DNA of 64,000 nt from Physcia stellaris. Lineage: Eukaryota; Ascomycota; Lecanoromycetes; Caliciales; Physciaceae. The DNA lies in assembly GCA_018902385.1 (NCBI GenBank), contig JABSSW010000042.1:1-64000 (forward strand), read 5' to 3'. Both the position numbers and the translations under genes were made by a program. Position 1 is the stretch's first letter. Each line of letters begins with the position of its first letter. The notes beneath the pieces were generated by a model. The model made no database searches. It had not been told where the DNA came from and was given only the letters and a program-made list of their open reading frames with translations. This document shows, one piece after another, positions 27,001 to 41,790 of this stretch.

Positions 27001-30000
27001 TTCGATATTTGTATGATTTCATGAAAATAACGAACGTGATAAATTTTTCATTTTTTTCATTCATTCGAAATTTGTTGAAAATCGATATGATATTCAATTT
27101 GATCAAATATTTGCAATTTTGCATTTTGATTAAAGTTTTTTCGATCAAAAAAATGAAATATCGATTGCGTTTCGTGATGTGATTAAATCGTCGATAATTC
27201 ACACACAAACGTAATTGATCGTTCGACTTGATTGCAAATAAAACGAACGAAACGTATGCAATTTGATTGAATACGATAAAATTTTTTGAAAATTATTTTT
27301 CAAATATTTCTTGAATTTTTGAAATTTGAATTCGAACAAGAAATATATTTTGTTTCGAAACAATAAACTGTTATCGTTTAAAAATTCGATTTTGTGATCG
27401 TAAAATCGATACGATGATAATTCAATTGTTTTTTGAAAATCGAATATTTTTGACAAATGTTTGAAATATTTGAATATTTTTTTCATTATGCGTTCAAAAA
27501 TCGATTTGATTTGTTCGTGTTTCAAAATTTTTTTGATCATGACAGCAATTTTCAACGATTCAAAATTTGTTCGCAATGTTTTGAACGCGAAATCGATTTG
27601 ATTGATCGTAATGAAAAAACATTGCATTTTTTGTTTTTTATTTTTGAAATCGACGAATAAACAAAAAAAATTGCATCAATCATCGCGATATTCATTGAAT
27701 CGTCTGAATTCAATTTCGATGATGAAAAAATTTCGAATTGTTGTTTTTTGATTTTTCAACGTTTATTGCGTTGTTTTTTCAAATTTTTTTTTGATGAATG
27801 TCGTTTTCGTAATTGTTGTGATATCAATTTTTGAATCATTTGATTCGATAATTGACGATTCGTTATCGTCGTCGACGTTCGAATGAATTGAACATTCGAA
27901 ACATTTCGAATCGAATACATTTGATTCATTTTCAATTGTAAAAAACAAAAATTTGACTTTAAAACGAATCAAAATGATATATCGAAATTTTATCATCGTT
28001 ATATGTTTCGAATTGTTCGTTTGCAATAATACAATATCACGACGTCAATTAAATACATTTTATCGTCGATTTGATTTGAAGATTTTTAAACGTCGAATTT
28101 GAACGATTTGACTGAATATATTGTCATGATGATTGCATTTAAACGATTTGAAAATCAATTTATCGTAAATCATGTTCAGTATGATTTCATGTTTGTTCAT
28201 TCACGATTTTTTTAAAATTATCGAATAATTATTCAAATCGATGATTAACAAAAAAACGATCAATTCGAAATGCAATTTTATCGTTAATTTAAAATATATG
28301 ACATGAATTATTGATGAAATTTGACGATCGTCGAATTCAATCAATGATTTCGATTTTAATAAAAATACGAATTTCATGTTCAGCATGTTGCATACAAATT
28401 GCGCGATTTTTTTATCAATGAATGCATAATCAATTGCATCAATGTTTATTAAAATTTTTAATTTATGTTTATTATCGTTGAATGATAACGTACAATTGAT
28501 GATTAAAAATCGTTTGATGAAAAAATCAAACAAATCATCGTTATGAATAAAAAATTTTTTTAAACATTCATCAATCGCGTTTTTGATGTGAATTGTTAAT
28601 TTTTCGAATCAAAATCATTCGATTCGACGATTAAATTCATATACGATATTTGCATTTTGTGTCAATGACGTTTTTGATGTTTGTGATCGTTCGAACATTT
28701 TTTTCAAACGTGATTCAATTCGTCACATGTGAAACATTTGTTCGTGACGATCAACTTGTCGATCATCGAATCACGAATTTTGATTTCAACGTTGAAATGT
28801 AAATGAATTGTAAATTTCACGAAAAGAATCGAAATGACAGATTTTGTAAAAAACATCGAAATCGAAACGACAAAGATTGATTTGAATTGAGACAATTCAA
28901 AACGTTGTTGACGTGTCGCGATTTTTTTTTTCGAAAATTCGATTGTCGATTGTATATTTGTTGCAAAATGATTCGAATTTCGTCGAACGTGATAAATTCA
29001 CGTGAATATACACGTTTATAATTTTTTTCAAATTTCAGAAAATTTTGTTTATCAATTTTTCGATTTTGATGATTTCGTTATAATTGATTGAATTATTAAA
29101 ACGAAAAAAATGAAATAAAAAATTGAAAATTTTGAATATTCATGATCAATGTTCGAAATTGATTACGCATATTGCGTTTGAAATCAAATTTTCGTAAATA
29201 ATGTTTAAAAATTTCAACATCATATGTCAAATTTTGAAATGATTTATATCAATATCACGAATCGATTGTATGTGATTATCGACATCATTTTCAATTCAAT
29301 CAATCACAATAATGATTGCGATTATGTTCGTGTCGTAATGACGTTGACGTTGATCGTCATTTTATCGTGTATTTTTGTTTTTCAAACACGTCAAATGTGA
29401 ATTTTATTTCATCGATGAATTTAAAAAATCTGAATGTGTTTTGAAACGTCGTTTGTTTTTTTGAAAAAATTAATTACGTTGATTTTATCGTCGTTTTTTT
29501 TATTGTCGACGTTCAAAATTTCGTGCACGATCGCGAATCTTGATCAACAAAACGTCGTAATTTTTTTCAAAAAAAATGTAATTTTTGATTTTGATCAAAA
29601 AGTAAATCACGTTGTTTTTCGTATTTGCTTTTTCAAAATATTCAATTTTCGACGAATTTCATTTAATTCGATATTCGTATTGATCAACTCGTCACGATCG
29701 ACGTTGACAATATTGTACAAATTCTGATATTGAATCAAAACGTTCAAATAATTGTCACGATCGATGCGTAATCGATCAAATTTCTTTAAAAAATCGACGA
29801 TTTTATGATTGATTTATCATTTCAATTGATCGATGATGACGATATTCAAAAAATGAATGACTTTTTCATTTTTCATTTTTATGAAATCGATCGTTGATAC
29901 AAATCGACGACGTTTGAATTGATCAACGAAATTTTCGTCAAAAAAATTGTCGTTAATTTCATGCAACATACGATTCACGTTGACGCGTAACGTTTTGAAA

Positions 30001-30292
30001 CGTTGTTTAAATCGAAATAGAAAATTCGAAAAAAATTGTTTCGTGATGATTTCGAATCATAACTGAAAATGAAAAATTGAAAATGATAAAAAAAAAAAAT
30101 TAATCGAATTTTTTCGTTTTTTTTATCGTCGAAAACTTCGTCGTTGTTTCGTCAAAAAAATTTTCAAATCGTTTGTTTGATCAGCAGAATTTTTCGTCGT
30201 TTGTTTCGTCAAAAAAATTTGATCGATTTGAAATTTTATTTTTGAACGTTCGCGTATTTCGACGAGCGATAAAAATTGAAAACTTATTGTAA

Positions 30293-30528
30293 TATCATGA
30301 ATCGTGTTTGAATAGACGTATTATTGATTAACTAAACGAAAACAATAAATTTGCAAAAACAAATATGTACAAAATGATGAAATTGTAAACAATGTGCGAA
30401 CGTCAAATTTCAAATCACGTTAATTTCGTCAAAAATTAAAACATAATTCGATTCAAACATATTTGTTTAATTATTTATCATATCAACTATTTATTTGTCA
30501 AATCTATCTGTCAGACATGTTCGTAACA
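30293..30528 (-). repeat. Element D 5' LTR
   Basis: 236 bp; pair of 23836-24070, followed by the target duplication AAAAT. Confidence 0.85.
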
Positions 30529-31642
30529 AAAATCAAAAAACGAAATTTGTCGATTGATTATTGTTTAATTTTCGATAAAAACAAATGATTTGAATTTTTT
30601 GTTCGATTTGCGTTTTATGCGAAATCGTATTTTCGTTACAAAATATTCGTACGAATACGACAAAAATTTTGTTTCGATTATAAATAATAAAATCGATTGA
30701 TATTTTAAATTCGAAATGTTCGAAACGATTTATGATGAAAAAAATTTTCATCGCAAAATGTCAAAATCGAATTTTGATCGATATATTTATTTTGATTTTC
30801 GATAATTGTGTATGTTCAAAATAATATCACGAAATCGATTGATTTAAATCAACATTTAAAAATTTTTGTTCATGAAACGTTTACAATCGTTTTTATTCGA
30901 AAATGTTATTCGTACGAAATAAATATCAATGATTTGAATTGATTGTTGTTCAAAATTACAATTTCGCGATTAAAAATTTGAAATAAAATTGTTTTTGAAT
31001 TCAACAAAAACATTATTTTGAATTGATTTTTTTATTGCAATCAATCATGCAAAATTTTTTGCGACAACGTTTAATAATAATGTTAACAAAATTCGTCGCG
31101 AAATGTAAATTGATAATATTGTTTATTATTTATTGAACAATTCATTATACGAATTTGTTTGAAAATAATCAATTGATTCAATTGTTAAATAATTCAATAA
31201 TTGTTTGTTTTTCAAAATCAATTCGAAACAACATGAATCGAAACATCGACGATACAATTGTATTTTGATTGATTTTTCGTTAATTTTATCGAACGTGAAT
31301 TTTTTTATCGTTGTTTGATTTTGAATAATATTGTATTTATACAATTTTGCAATCGCGTGTTTTTGTTAAAATCGTCACGTGATTTTTGACAAAAATATTT
31401 TAACATATTTTTGTTAAAATCGTCGTTTGTTTCGATTTTAAAATCGTTTTTATTATTTCGATTTTTGAAATTTTGCAATGAAAATAAAACGATCAAAATC
31501 GATATTTTCGAATTGTTTTTCGATAATTTGAATGAAATTTATTTCGCATGAAAATTTTGACAAATTGCGCAAATTATTTCAATGAATTTGACGTTTTTAA
31601 TTTGTCGTTATTGTTGTAAATAATCGAAAATTTGAAACAATT

Positions 31643-31949
31643 TGTAAAATTCAAGAAATGTGACATCAAAAATGTATAACAAAAACGATTGTATGATTGA
31701 ACTAATAATTGCAAAACTAATTATTTTACAAATTTCTGTTTATATAGTCAGTCAATGTGTTCAATCGTACACACATTTCGAAATTTATTCGAAAATATGA
31801 ACTTGTTGAATTCAATCGAAAATTTAATGTTGACGTGATCAAATTAATCGTTTTCATGATTTATTCGTTTCGATGATCGAATTGTTTGTATAATTTTATC
31901 GAAATTCGATTCGCAATGTTTTACTGATTTGAATTTTGAATGTTTTACA
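31643..31949. repeat. Solo LTR of family B (B2)
   Basis: 307 bp with intact TGTAAAA...TTTTACA ends, flanked by CAATT on both sides (31638-31642, 31950-31954). It sits inside internal copy I. The same place in internal copy II (36200-36204, CGATT) has no insertion. A solo LTR results from recombination between the two LTRs of a full insertion. Confidence 0.9.
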
Positions 31950-32323
31950 CAATTGACGCATGTCGTTGAAAACGTAAACGAAATCGAACGATTGAAATCA
32001 TTTGTGTAAATTCGTTGCGAAAACTCGTTGTATTGAAATAATTTGTTTTTGAAATTTTGTTTTGAATTTTTTTTTGTAATTTTCAATTTTTTCAAATTCG
32101 AATTTGTTTTTTAAACGAAACAATGCGTAATAACAAAACAACACAATCAATCATAAATGCGATATTTAATTGTATAATTGTCAATTTTTCATTTTCGATT
32201 TGATGTTCGTTTCAATTTTCAAAAAACCTTTTTTTCGTTTTTTTTTTCAGAAAATTGTTTGATTGCTAAATTGTTAATTATACACGAATGATGTTAATCT
32301 GATAATTATGATAATTATTAAAA

Positions 32324-32630
32324 TGTAAAATTCAAAAAATGTGACATAAAAAATGTATAACAAAAACGATTGTATGATTAAATTAATAATTACAAAATTA
32401 ATTAATTTGCACATTTTCAATTATATATTCAATCAATTTGTTCAATCGTATACACATTTCGAAACATATTCGAAAATATAAATTTGTTGAATTCAATCGA
32501 AAATTTGATATTGACGTGATCAAATTAATCGTTTTCATAATTTATTCGTTTCGATAATCGAATTGTTTGTATAATTTTATCGAAATTCGATTCGCAATGT
32601 TTTATTGATTTGAATTTTGAATGTTTTATA
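32324..32630. repeat. Shared middle LTR of the B array (B3)
   Basis: 307 bp. Its upstream 280 bp match the sequence left of LTR B4, and its downstream sequence matches that right of LTR B1, which shows that it serves both tandem copies. Confidence 0.9.
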
Positions 32631-35600
32631 TGCGTTTTTTTTTTAACATCGAAATTTCTTGAAATGATTAATATTTTTCGATATCGAAATTTTTGAACTT
32701 GTGTAAATATGTTTTGTTTTGAAATTTGAAAAATCGTTGTAATCGCGATTTTCGTATCAAAAATTTTGAAATTTGAAAAAATATTGTGATCGTGATTTTC
32801 GCATTCGAAATTATTTCATTTTTTTCGATTCATAATCAATTTGCGTTAAAAATTTGAAAATCATTTTCGTGAATGATTCAAAAAAAACATGATTTAATAA
32901 TTTCATTATTTGTTATTTTCAATATCGAAAATTTGATTTCGTACAATTCACAATTTTCGATTTGATGATTGACAATTGATTAAATGACAAAAAAATCGAA
33001 TTCGAATTTTTTTTATTTTTTTAATTTTTTTATTTTCGAATTTTATACAGAAATCGAACGTTGCAATGATATTAAACGAAATATAATCGAATAATCGCGA
33101 TTTTAACAAATGATATATCGAATTTTCGAAATTTTTTCGATTTTTTATTTTTATTTTATTATGATATTCAAAATTCAATTAAATCGAACAACAATTTTTG
33201 AAAATGTTTTTGACACGATTTAATTTTTTATACGTCGTAAATTTTAAACAATAAACAACACAAAATAATGACATGAAATCGTAATACGAACATGATTATT
33301 CGAATCAATTGTTTTATTATATGAAATGTATTTTACAAAATTTTGAACACGTCACGATATCGATAATTGTTCGAATCAATTGTATCGTCAAAAAAATTGC
33401 ATTTGTCGTGTTATTGATTTTCAAATACGTTTTCGTTGTATAATTTTATTTTTTGATTTTATTTTTTGATTTTATTTTTTGTCAATGTCGATGTTTTTTG
33501 ATTGTTAATATGTGAATTTTAACGAATTTTTTTTTTTTTAATTTTAATTTTTCAAAAAACGAAACGACGTTTGAATATAAACATTTTTTATGTTTTATTT
33601 TTCGACAAATCATTATTAAATTCACGTAACGTTAATTCATATCAATTTTCGTTGAATTGAAACGATAATTTATTGTGTAATTTTGAACGAAATGTTTGTT
33701 TGCAGTTTTTGATTTATGTTCGCATATTTCGATTTTGTCGAAATATTTGACGAATAATTTATATTTCGCAATTTATAATCGTTTTGCATATTAAAAATTT
33801 GATTTTTATTCGTATATTTTAATTCGAACGAAATATTTTGATCGTTGATTCATATTTCGTTTTCGATTTTTTGTAATTTGTATTATTTTTTTTAATTAAC
33901 ATATATTTTGAAATGTTTTTTATCAAAAAATTTGATCAAATACGTTTCATATCGAAAATTTGATCAAAAATTGTTTATATTGACGACGTTTTTTTTTAAT
34001 TTCATTCGATTTACAATATTTTCGTATTGATTTCAAAATTTTTTATTAAATGTTCGATCAAAAATTGTTTTACACGAATAACGTTTTTTTTTGTTATCAA
34101 TGCGAATGTAATTATATCAAAAATAATTAATTTTTGTTTGATTTAAAAACGCGTACGAAATTTGCGACAATGAACGAATCATTCGACAAAATTGTTAATA
34201 ATTTTATCGTCGTTATTGTTTAACAATGAACGAATTTAAACATCGAAAATTGTCGTTATTGTTTGACAATAAACAAATTCGAACATCGAAAATCGTCGTC
34301 ATTGTTTATTTTATTTTTAAATTTTTGAATATGTTTTTGTTCAATCATTTATTGATCAAATTCGAAAATTCGCGCATTATCAATATCATTTCGCAATGAA
34401 CAAATCATTCAACGAAATATCAATGATTTTATCGTCGTATGCACATGTTTTTAAATATGTTTTCGTGCAATAATCGTTAATCGATTGAAAAATCGATACA
34501 TTATTCAATATTATTGTTTTTTATTTATCGACGATCACGTTTGATATACAATCGAAAACAAAAACGAAATCATTTCGAAAAATTAATTTTTCGTTGTCAA
34601 AAATCGATCGAATTTTTTATTTTTTTTGTTTTGAAATTTATTCGAACACGAAATATTGTTTTTCGTTTTTTGATTTGATTTTTGTATTGTTGTTTAAATT
34701 CATATCGAAAAATTTGAAAAATTATTATAATCGTGATTTTCGCATTTGACAAATTCGTATTCGAATTGATTGCAAAAATCGTCGCAAATACGTTAAATTG
34801 ACGATTGTTTTTGAATTTTTTTTTCAATAATTTCATTTCAATTGAATCGTGTTTTTTGAAATTTCGATAATGTTATAATCAATATTTTTTTAAATTTGCA
34901 TTGTTGACATTATGATTTATTGTTTTGTTTTCGATGTCGATTTTCACACGAACGATTTAATCGAATCGAATTGTTGCATGATAAATGTTTTTTTGTGAAA
35001 CGTTTTGTCGTTTTTGTTTTGATTTGATTATAAAATTTCGATTTCGTTTTTTTTATTTTTTTATTGTGAAATTTTGCTGATTTTTTTAACGTTAAAATCA
35101 AAAAGCGAAATTTATCGATTAATCATTGTTTAATTTTCGATAAAAACAAATGATTTGAATTTTTTGTTCGATTTGCGTTTTATGCGAAATCGTATTTTCG
35201 TTACAAAATATTCGTACGAATACGACAAAAATTTTGTTTCGATTATAAATAATAAAATCGATTGATTTTTTAAATTCGAAATGTTCGAAACGATTTATGA
35301 TAAAAAAATTTTGCATCGCAAAATGTCAAAATCGAATTTTGATCGATATATTTATTTTGATTTTCGATAATTGTGTGTGTTCAAAACAATATTACGAAAT
35401 CGATTGATTCAAATCAACATTTAAAAATTTTTGTTCATAAAACGTTTGCAATCGTTTTTGTTCGAAAATGTTATTCGTACGAAACAAATATCAATGATTT
35501 GAATTGATTGTTGTTCAAAATTGCAATTTCGCGATTAAAAATTTGAAATGAAATTGTTTGAATTCAACAAAAACATTATTTTTCGAATTGATTTTTTATT

Positions 35601-36299
35601 GCAATCAATCATGCAAAATTTTTTACGACAACGTTTGATAATAATGTCAACAAAATTCGTCGCAAAAAATTTATTGATGTTATTGTTTATTGTTTATTGA
35701 ACAATTCATTATACGAATTTGTTTGAAAATGATCAATTAATTCAATTGTTAAATGATTCAATAATTGTTTATTTTTCAAAATCAATTCGAAACAACATGA
35801 ATCGAAACGTCGACGATACAATGTATTTTGATTGATTTTTCGTTAATTTTATCGAACGTGAATTTTTTATCGTTGTTTGATTTTGAATGATATTGTATTT
35901 ATACAATTTTGCAATCGCGTGTTTTTGTTAAAATCGTCACGTGATTTTTGACAAAAATATTTTAACATGTTTTTGTTGAAATCGTCGTTTGTTTCGATTT
36001 TAAAATCGTTTTTATTATTTCGATTTTTGAAATTTTGCAATGATTATAAAGCGATCAAAATCGATATTTTCGAATTGTTTTTCGATAATTTGAATGAAAT
36101 TCATTTCGTATAAAAATTTTGACAAATTGCGCAAATTATTTCAATGAATTTAACGTTTTTGATTTGTCGTTACTGTTGTAAATAATCGAAAATTTGAAAC
36201 GATTGACGCATGTCGTTAAAAACATGAACGAAATCGAACGATTAAAATCATTTGTGTAAACTCGTTGCGAAAACTCGTTGTATTGAAATAATTTGCTTT
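32631..36299. mobile_element. Family B internal region, copy II (left piece)
   Basis: Uninterrupted stretch of the B internal region, with the undamaged target sites for A (32740), D (35094) and B2 (36200). It holds only short frames on the minus strand (34597-34836, 34910-35101, 35119-35316), two of which have close counterparts in copy I (23249-23575, 30533-30751). No known domain. The two copies differ by several short length changes as well as point changes. Confidence 0.75.
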
Positions 36300-36483
36300 T
36301 GTAAAAATTCAAAACTAATAAAATTAATGTGAAAAATCGTTTGACTTTATATAATAAACTAGTCGCAAGAAACGCATAATTGATTTTGACAAAATTCAAA
36401 ATCAGAATTAAATTTTGAATTTTAGACGAATATATCGTTTCGATTGTCGAAAAATTTTTTTGTCAAACAATCTGATCATTACA
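36300..36483 (-). repeat. Element C 3' LTR
   Basis: 184 bp; matches 46270-46452 apart from point changes. Confidence 0.9.
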
Positions 36484-37114
36484 TTTTTTTTTTAAATAAC
36501 AAACAAATAAACAATCATATTGCGCATCATCAAGAAAATTTTCGCAAATATCGTAAATTGATTTCAAATCGTGTACGAAATAAATGTTTGAAATAAAAAT
36601 GTTAAAATCATTTGAATGTCAACAAAACAAATTTTTTTTATTTTTCGACAACAACAACATGATCGAAAAATTTTGAATCATTTGTAAAATAATTTCGTTT
36701 TCAGTCAATTTGTATGCGCAACTGATTGAATCAACGATAATTTATGATATCGATCGCGTTCGAATTGTCAATCAAACGACGATGAATGAAAATTTAATTT
36801 TGTGATAATCGTGATTAATAATGAACAATTTCTAAATCGTTTGACGACGCAATTTCGTGAAAAACATTCGAATTTGCGTCGAACAACAATAAAAATGAAC
36901 ATCGAATATTTCGAAAATGAAAATAGTTTTCAAATTACGCATTTTCAAAACTTGACAATTATTTTAATTCAAATAAAAAATTTTTCAAATTTTCAATATT
37001 TTTTTGTTGAACGTGTACGATGAACATTTATGTTAACAATTGATTTAATGTAACGATCGAAAAATTGAATTTTCATGCAATCAATGTTCGAACATTCGTT
37101 CGTTCATTGTTTGT

Positions 37115-37651
37115 ATGATTTTCACAAACGTCAATCAAAAAACATACGACAATTGCATTTACATGCATCGTGTTTTCGAATGTTTTTTTAACAAATACGT
37201 TTTCGTTACAAGTTTTGATTCGATAATTGAACAACACAATATTTCAATTACGTTCGATAATCGAATTGATACGCGTGTTCACGACGATGCGATTGACAAT
37301 TTATCGTCGTATTTTTTTGTGCGAATCAATCGACGAAAATTTGAAATATTATCAATTTCAGCGATTTTGTTATCGTTATTATCGCAATCAATGTTTGCAA
37401 TAACATCGATTGCGACGACGATTCAAATACAATTCGATCAATTATCAAATGAAAATGAGAATTTTTTCATGAACGATGAAAACGATTCGATGTTTGCGTC
37501 GTCAAATTTATCGTTTTCATCGACGAACGAAAACGAAATATTCGAGTCGAATCAATCAACACAATCAACGATTGTTGCACAATTATCGATTGTAACACAA
37601 TCATCGATTGTTCAAAATTTCAAAACGATGTCGTTTTTTGATTTTTCATGA
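37115..37651 (+). other. 178-codon open frame antisense to element C
   Basis: Longest uninterrupted frame in the plain AT-rich DNA outside the zinc-finger elements. It lies in the 3' region of element C on the strand opposite to gag and pol, between the integrase trace and the 3' LTR. The C-terminal half is Ser/Thr/Asn/Gln-rich (e.g. SNQSTQSTIVAQLSIVTQSS) and the middle has a short hydrophobic stretch. I recognise no family. It may be chance: this mutation process leaves Gln codons intact and rarely makes new stops in some frames. Confidence 0.25.
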
Positions 37652-40600
37652 TCAAAATCATTTTTTTTGATTTTGATTGATTGATTAAACGTTTGAAACA
37701 ACGTCGTTAAAATGAAAAAAATGATGCACGTTTCGAACGTGTTCATGTTTTCGTCGTCAAATTTGAAAAATCGATCGTTGCGTTACGACGTCAAAAAAAA
37801 ACGTTTGATCGTTCGATGTCGTAATATCGATAACGTTAAAAATTAAAAATTTCGTAAAACATGATTTTCGAAATGAGAATTGAAAAAAACGATAAATTTT
37901 TTTTGTTGAAAATTAAAAATTCGACGTTGAACGTTATTTGTTTTTATGAATTATGTTACGAAAAATCAATATTATGAAAAACGATTTCATCGTGTTTGCG
38001 TTACAAACGACGATACGAAAAAATCAATCAATTATTTTTTGATTGCATTAATTTATGATTTATTCGTATTTCAAATCAAATTTTACAAAACGAAACAAAG
38101 ATGCGAAAGTTTGAGTTAATAAATACGATTTTTTTTCATTTTTCGAAAATCTCAAAAGAAAAAAACGACAATAACAACAACAATAACATAAAAAAAAAAA
38201 AGCAACAAAAAAATTCGATTTTTCGCGTGAAATCACTTTTGTATGAATCGTACAAAATTCGACAAACATTTTTTTCTTCTAAATGATTCATATTATGTCA
38301 TCGTTTTCAAAAAATTCATTATTCGAAAATAACATATAGTTTTCATTCGGATTTTTTTTTAACATTTCGAACTTTGCGCGATTTGTCACGTTTTTTTTTC
38401 GATATTACGATTTTTTTCGCAACGACGTCAATGATATCAAATTGCTTTTTGTTTTGAACGAACGTTCGCGATTTTTAAACATACGTCAATTTTTGTTCAT
38501 TTTTTCATTCACATTGATCAATTTCATTTTGTTATTATTGATAAAATATTTATTTGACGATTTTTCAAACGATTTGAACATATAAATATTCAAAATTTCA
38601 TTGCGTACGATTTCGTAAAAATCATATCAATCGATTTCGAATTTTTTTGATTTTTTAGTTCGTATCAATATTTTGTCGTTTTCGTGAAAAGTTTTTTTTT
38701 TATTTTCGCATTTCAAATTGTTTTGTTTTTTTAACACGTTGCATGATTTTTTTGAATGTTTTTGCACGTTCACGATTCAAAAATGAAATCGAATTTATTT
38801 TTTCGTCATAAAGATTTGAAATTGATTCGTCGATATCGTCAAACAAAATCGAATTGATTTCATAAAAAAAATAAAAAAATAAAAAATCAATCGTCGTATG
38901 CGTTCGAATTCGCGTGACGAACAAAATTTGATTCAAATAAATATTTCAATTTTTGATGAAATTTTCAATGCAATATTTGATCAACATATGATTCAAAACG
39001 TCATTGAAACGTTTTATTGTTTCGTTCGTTCTTGAATGATAAAAAGTAATATTTTTATGTTTGATTTCAAACAACGCAAATGTTTTGATCATAACAAATG
39101 TTCACAAATTGACATTTTTATCAATGATGATTTTTTTGAAAATTTCGTAATCACGATAAATATCATTGATCACGAAATTCGCAAAAATTTCGAAAATTGT
39201 TTCAAAAATAGCGCGTGCAACAAATCATTTGATCGTATAATCAATAACAATCACGATTCATTTGTTATTATTGACAATGATAAATAATGATTCGATTAAA
39301 TCGAAATTTCAACGTTCAAATGATTGATTTTTATCAAATCAAATTTTTGAAAAATGCATTACATTTTTTTTGACGTTTTTGAATTTGACGATCAATTGAC
39401 ATTCTGAACACGTTCGCACAAAATGTTTGATATTTTTGCGCATATCGAATCATCATTGTTTGATTTTAATGATGTCAAACAAAATCGTATTCGAACAATG
39501 ATCATAAATTTTGTGAACATGATTCAAATAATTTGCACGAATTCAAAATTCGATGTAAAAAATTCAATTGTCAACGAAAAAATTTCGATAATACGAAACA
39601 TTATCGTCGTTCAATTTGAATTGATTTTCATATTTTTTCAATTTCGCATTTCATTTTATTTTATTTGACAAAATTTCATCGCGCGCATAAATTATCATCG
39701 TTTCGTCGAAAATGATGATACGCAAATTTATTTGCAAAAATCGCAAACGATAATCGCTTTTTCGATTTAAAATATCGAACACAATCATTTCAAATTTCGA
39801 TTTATATTTGATGTTCAAACGATATTTTTCGAATTCAACGAATCAACGAATTAGACGATTCGATAATTTCATCGTATTTTTCAAATGTTGCAATTCGACG
39901 TGATTCGTACGCATCAAAATTGTCGTTTCATTTTTCACGTAACATTTTCATTTTCGCAAATTTTTTTGATAATCAAAAGTTCACGTTCGTGAATCGCATA
40001 ATTACGTTCGACGAAAAAAAATGCTTTGTTTTCGAAAACAATAAAATGTTTTTTATTATCGAAATCGACTTGATAAAACATCGTTTTTCATTCGAAATTC
40101 GAAACATCGATTTCAATGATAAATGACAAAAACGTATTAAATTGCGTCAATACACGATCATTACACATGACGTTTTTGATGATCGTAAAAACGTTTTTAA
40201 TCGAAAATGTTATAAACATCGATTTGTATTTGCGATTTTCAATTTTCTGAATAAATTCATAAAGTGACTCAATGATAATGACGAAATTTTTTATGAATTT
40301 TCGATAATAAACACAAAAATTCAAGAAAAAACGAATATCGTGTATCGTTTGAAACGACGATCAATTTTGAATGATTTTCAATTTGATTTCGTTCATGCGC
40401 ATTTCATTATTGTCAACGATATGTTCACAAAATTCAATTTGTTGTTGAAAAAAAAAACATTTCGACGATTTCGCATAATAATCATGTTTATGAAAAATTT
40501 CAATTATGAATTTCACATGTTCGAAATGTTTTTCGTCGTTTTTGAAATAAATCAATATGTCGTTCAAATAAACGATTACAAATTTGTTCAAATACGATTT

Positions 40601-41576
40601 CAACATATCATTCATGATTGTTTGAAAAATCGCAAAAACATTAATCAATTCGAAAAACATGACGCAAAATTCATATTTGTTTCGTTTGATATTGAATGTT
40701 GTTTTGTAACGATTTTTTTCGATCACATTGATTTGTCAATAATCATTAATTAAATCAATTTTGTTAAAATTTTTTGCTGTTTCGATCATGTTTAAACAAT
40801 TTTGAATTTTCGACAATGAATAGTCGTTTTTTTGCGTCATCGCGTTGAAAATTTTATAATTTATACACATACGTCAAAAATCATTTTTTTTGACAAAAAG
40901 AATTGACGTTTTTCATGACGACGTGTTTGATCGTATTAAATTTTTTTTTGTTAAATAATCGATTTGAATAATTTGTTCGTTCAATTGTTTTTTAAAAAAT
41001 TCGTACGAAAACTTGTTTATTGATTTAGCGTTTTCGATATCAATGCGATGATTTTGCGATCGTTTCGAAAATGATTGATTCGAAAAATCGTTTTTAAAGA
41101 CATTTTTCAACACGTCGAAATTCAAAATTTTGTTCAGTTTCGCGTTGTCGATAATGTGCTGAATGAAAGCAAATTTTTCAAAAAATTTGACGATTTTTTG
41201 ATCAATAATACGAACAACGTACAGATAAATTTGAACGTTTTTTCGTATCAATCGCTCGAAAACACGTTTCGTTACAATTTGAATTTCAAATGATTGATTT
41301 TCGAGAATTTGCAAACGAAAATTGTGATTTTTCATGTTCGCAAACAAAAATTTCTGATTTTCGTCTGTTACACGCATATCGAACGTATTGTAATCAGAAA
41401 TTAAACGATATTTTTGTCAGAAATTTTCGTTTAAAATCAAATCGTTATTCATATTAAAAATCAAACAGTCAATGATTGTATGAAATTCATTTTTGTTTCA
41501 ATTAAATTTAGTGAAATCAACGACGTCAACAGTTTTATTACTTTTCAACTGCATTTTGTCAGAAAAGTGTTGTAAT

Positions 41577-41749
41577 TGTTACAGCCGTGCATGGTAGTCG
41601 ATATTCATTAAACGAGAATTCTAAAACTAGAAAGGAAAGATGTACAGGTGAAGGTCGAAATGACCTGATGTAGAACTTGCAGATGCCAAGGCCCTAATCA
41701 CGTGTTCCTCCCAGCCCTGCGGCAATGCCTCCGGGGCACGCTCGTAACA
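41577..41749 (-). repeat. Element H 3' LTR, unmutated copy
   Basis: 173 bp, GC-balanced. It differs from the other LTR at about 30 sites, all transitions, and nearly all fit C-to-T/G-to-A decay of the other copy. Confidence 0.95.
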
Positions 41750-41766
41750 CTATCCCCCCCTCTCTG
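41750..41766 (-). promoter_or_regulatory. Polypurine tract of element H
   Basis: On the minus strand the bases directly before the LTR read AGAGAGGGGGGATAG, the expected plus-strand priming site next to a 3' LTR. It fixes the orientation of the element. Confidence 0.7.
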
Positions 41767-41790
41767 CAAGCTTCGTCCCGAAGCGACTAC

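Larger units (their letters stand above)
23836..30528 (-). mobile_element. Ty3/Gypsy retrotransposon D
   Basis: A 6.69-kb element on the minus strand. LTRs are 23836-24070 and 30293-30528 (about 235 bp, ending GTTCGTAACA). The target duplication is GAAAT (23831-23835) against AAAAT (30529-30533), and the uninterrupted site is visible in internal copy II at 35094-35098. Parts from right to left: gag region about 29100-30050, zinc knuckle 28704-28895 (CFTCDELNHV), protease 28201-28533 (LINIDAIDYAFIDKKIAQFV), reverse transcriptase 26699-27627 (MCVNYRRFNHITKRN, QIYLNDIFIYS), integrase core 25413-26017, and a well-preserved integrase C-terminus at 24874-25224 (VFLDRRNIKT). It resembles common ascomycete Gypsy elements. 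Broken many times. Confidence 0.9.

Noticed and set aside
12401-41576. Mitochondrial DNA or an AT-rich foreign insert
   Set aside because: The content is nested nuclear LTR elements with target duplications, and a GC-balanced patch sits inside one of them.
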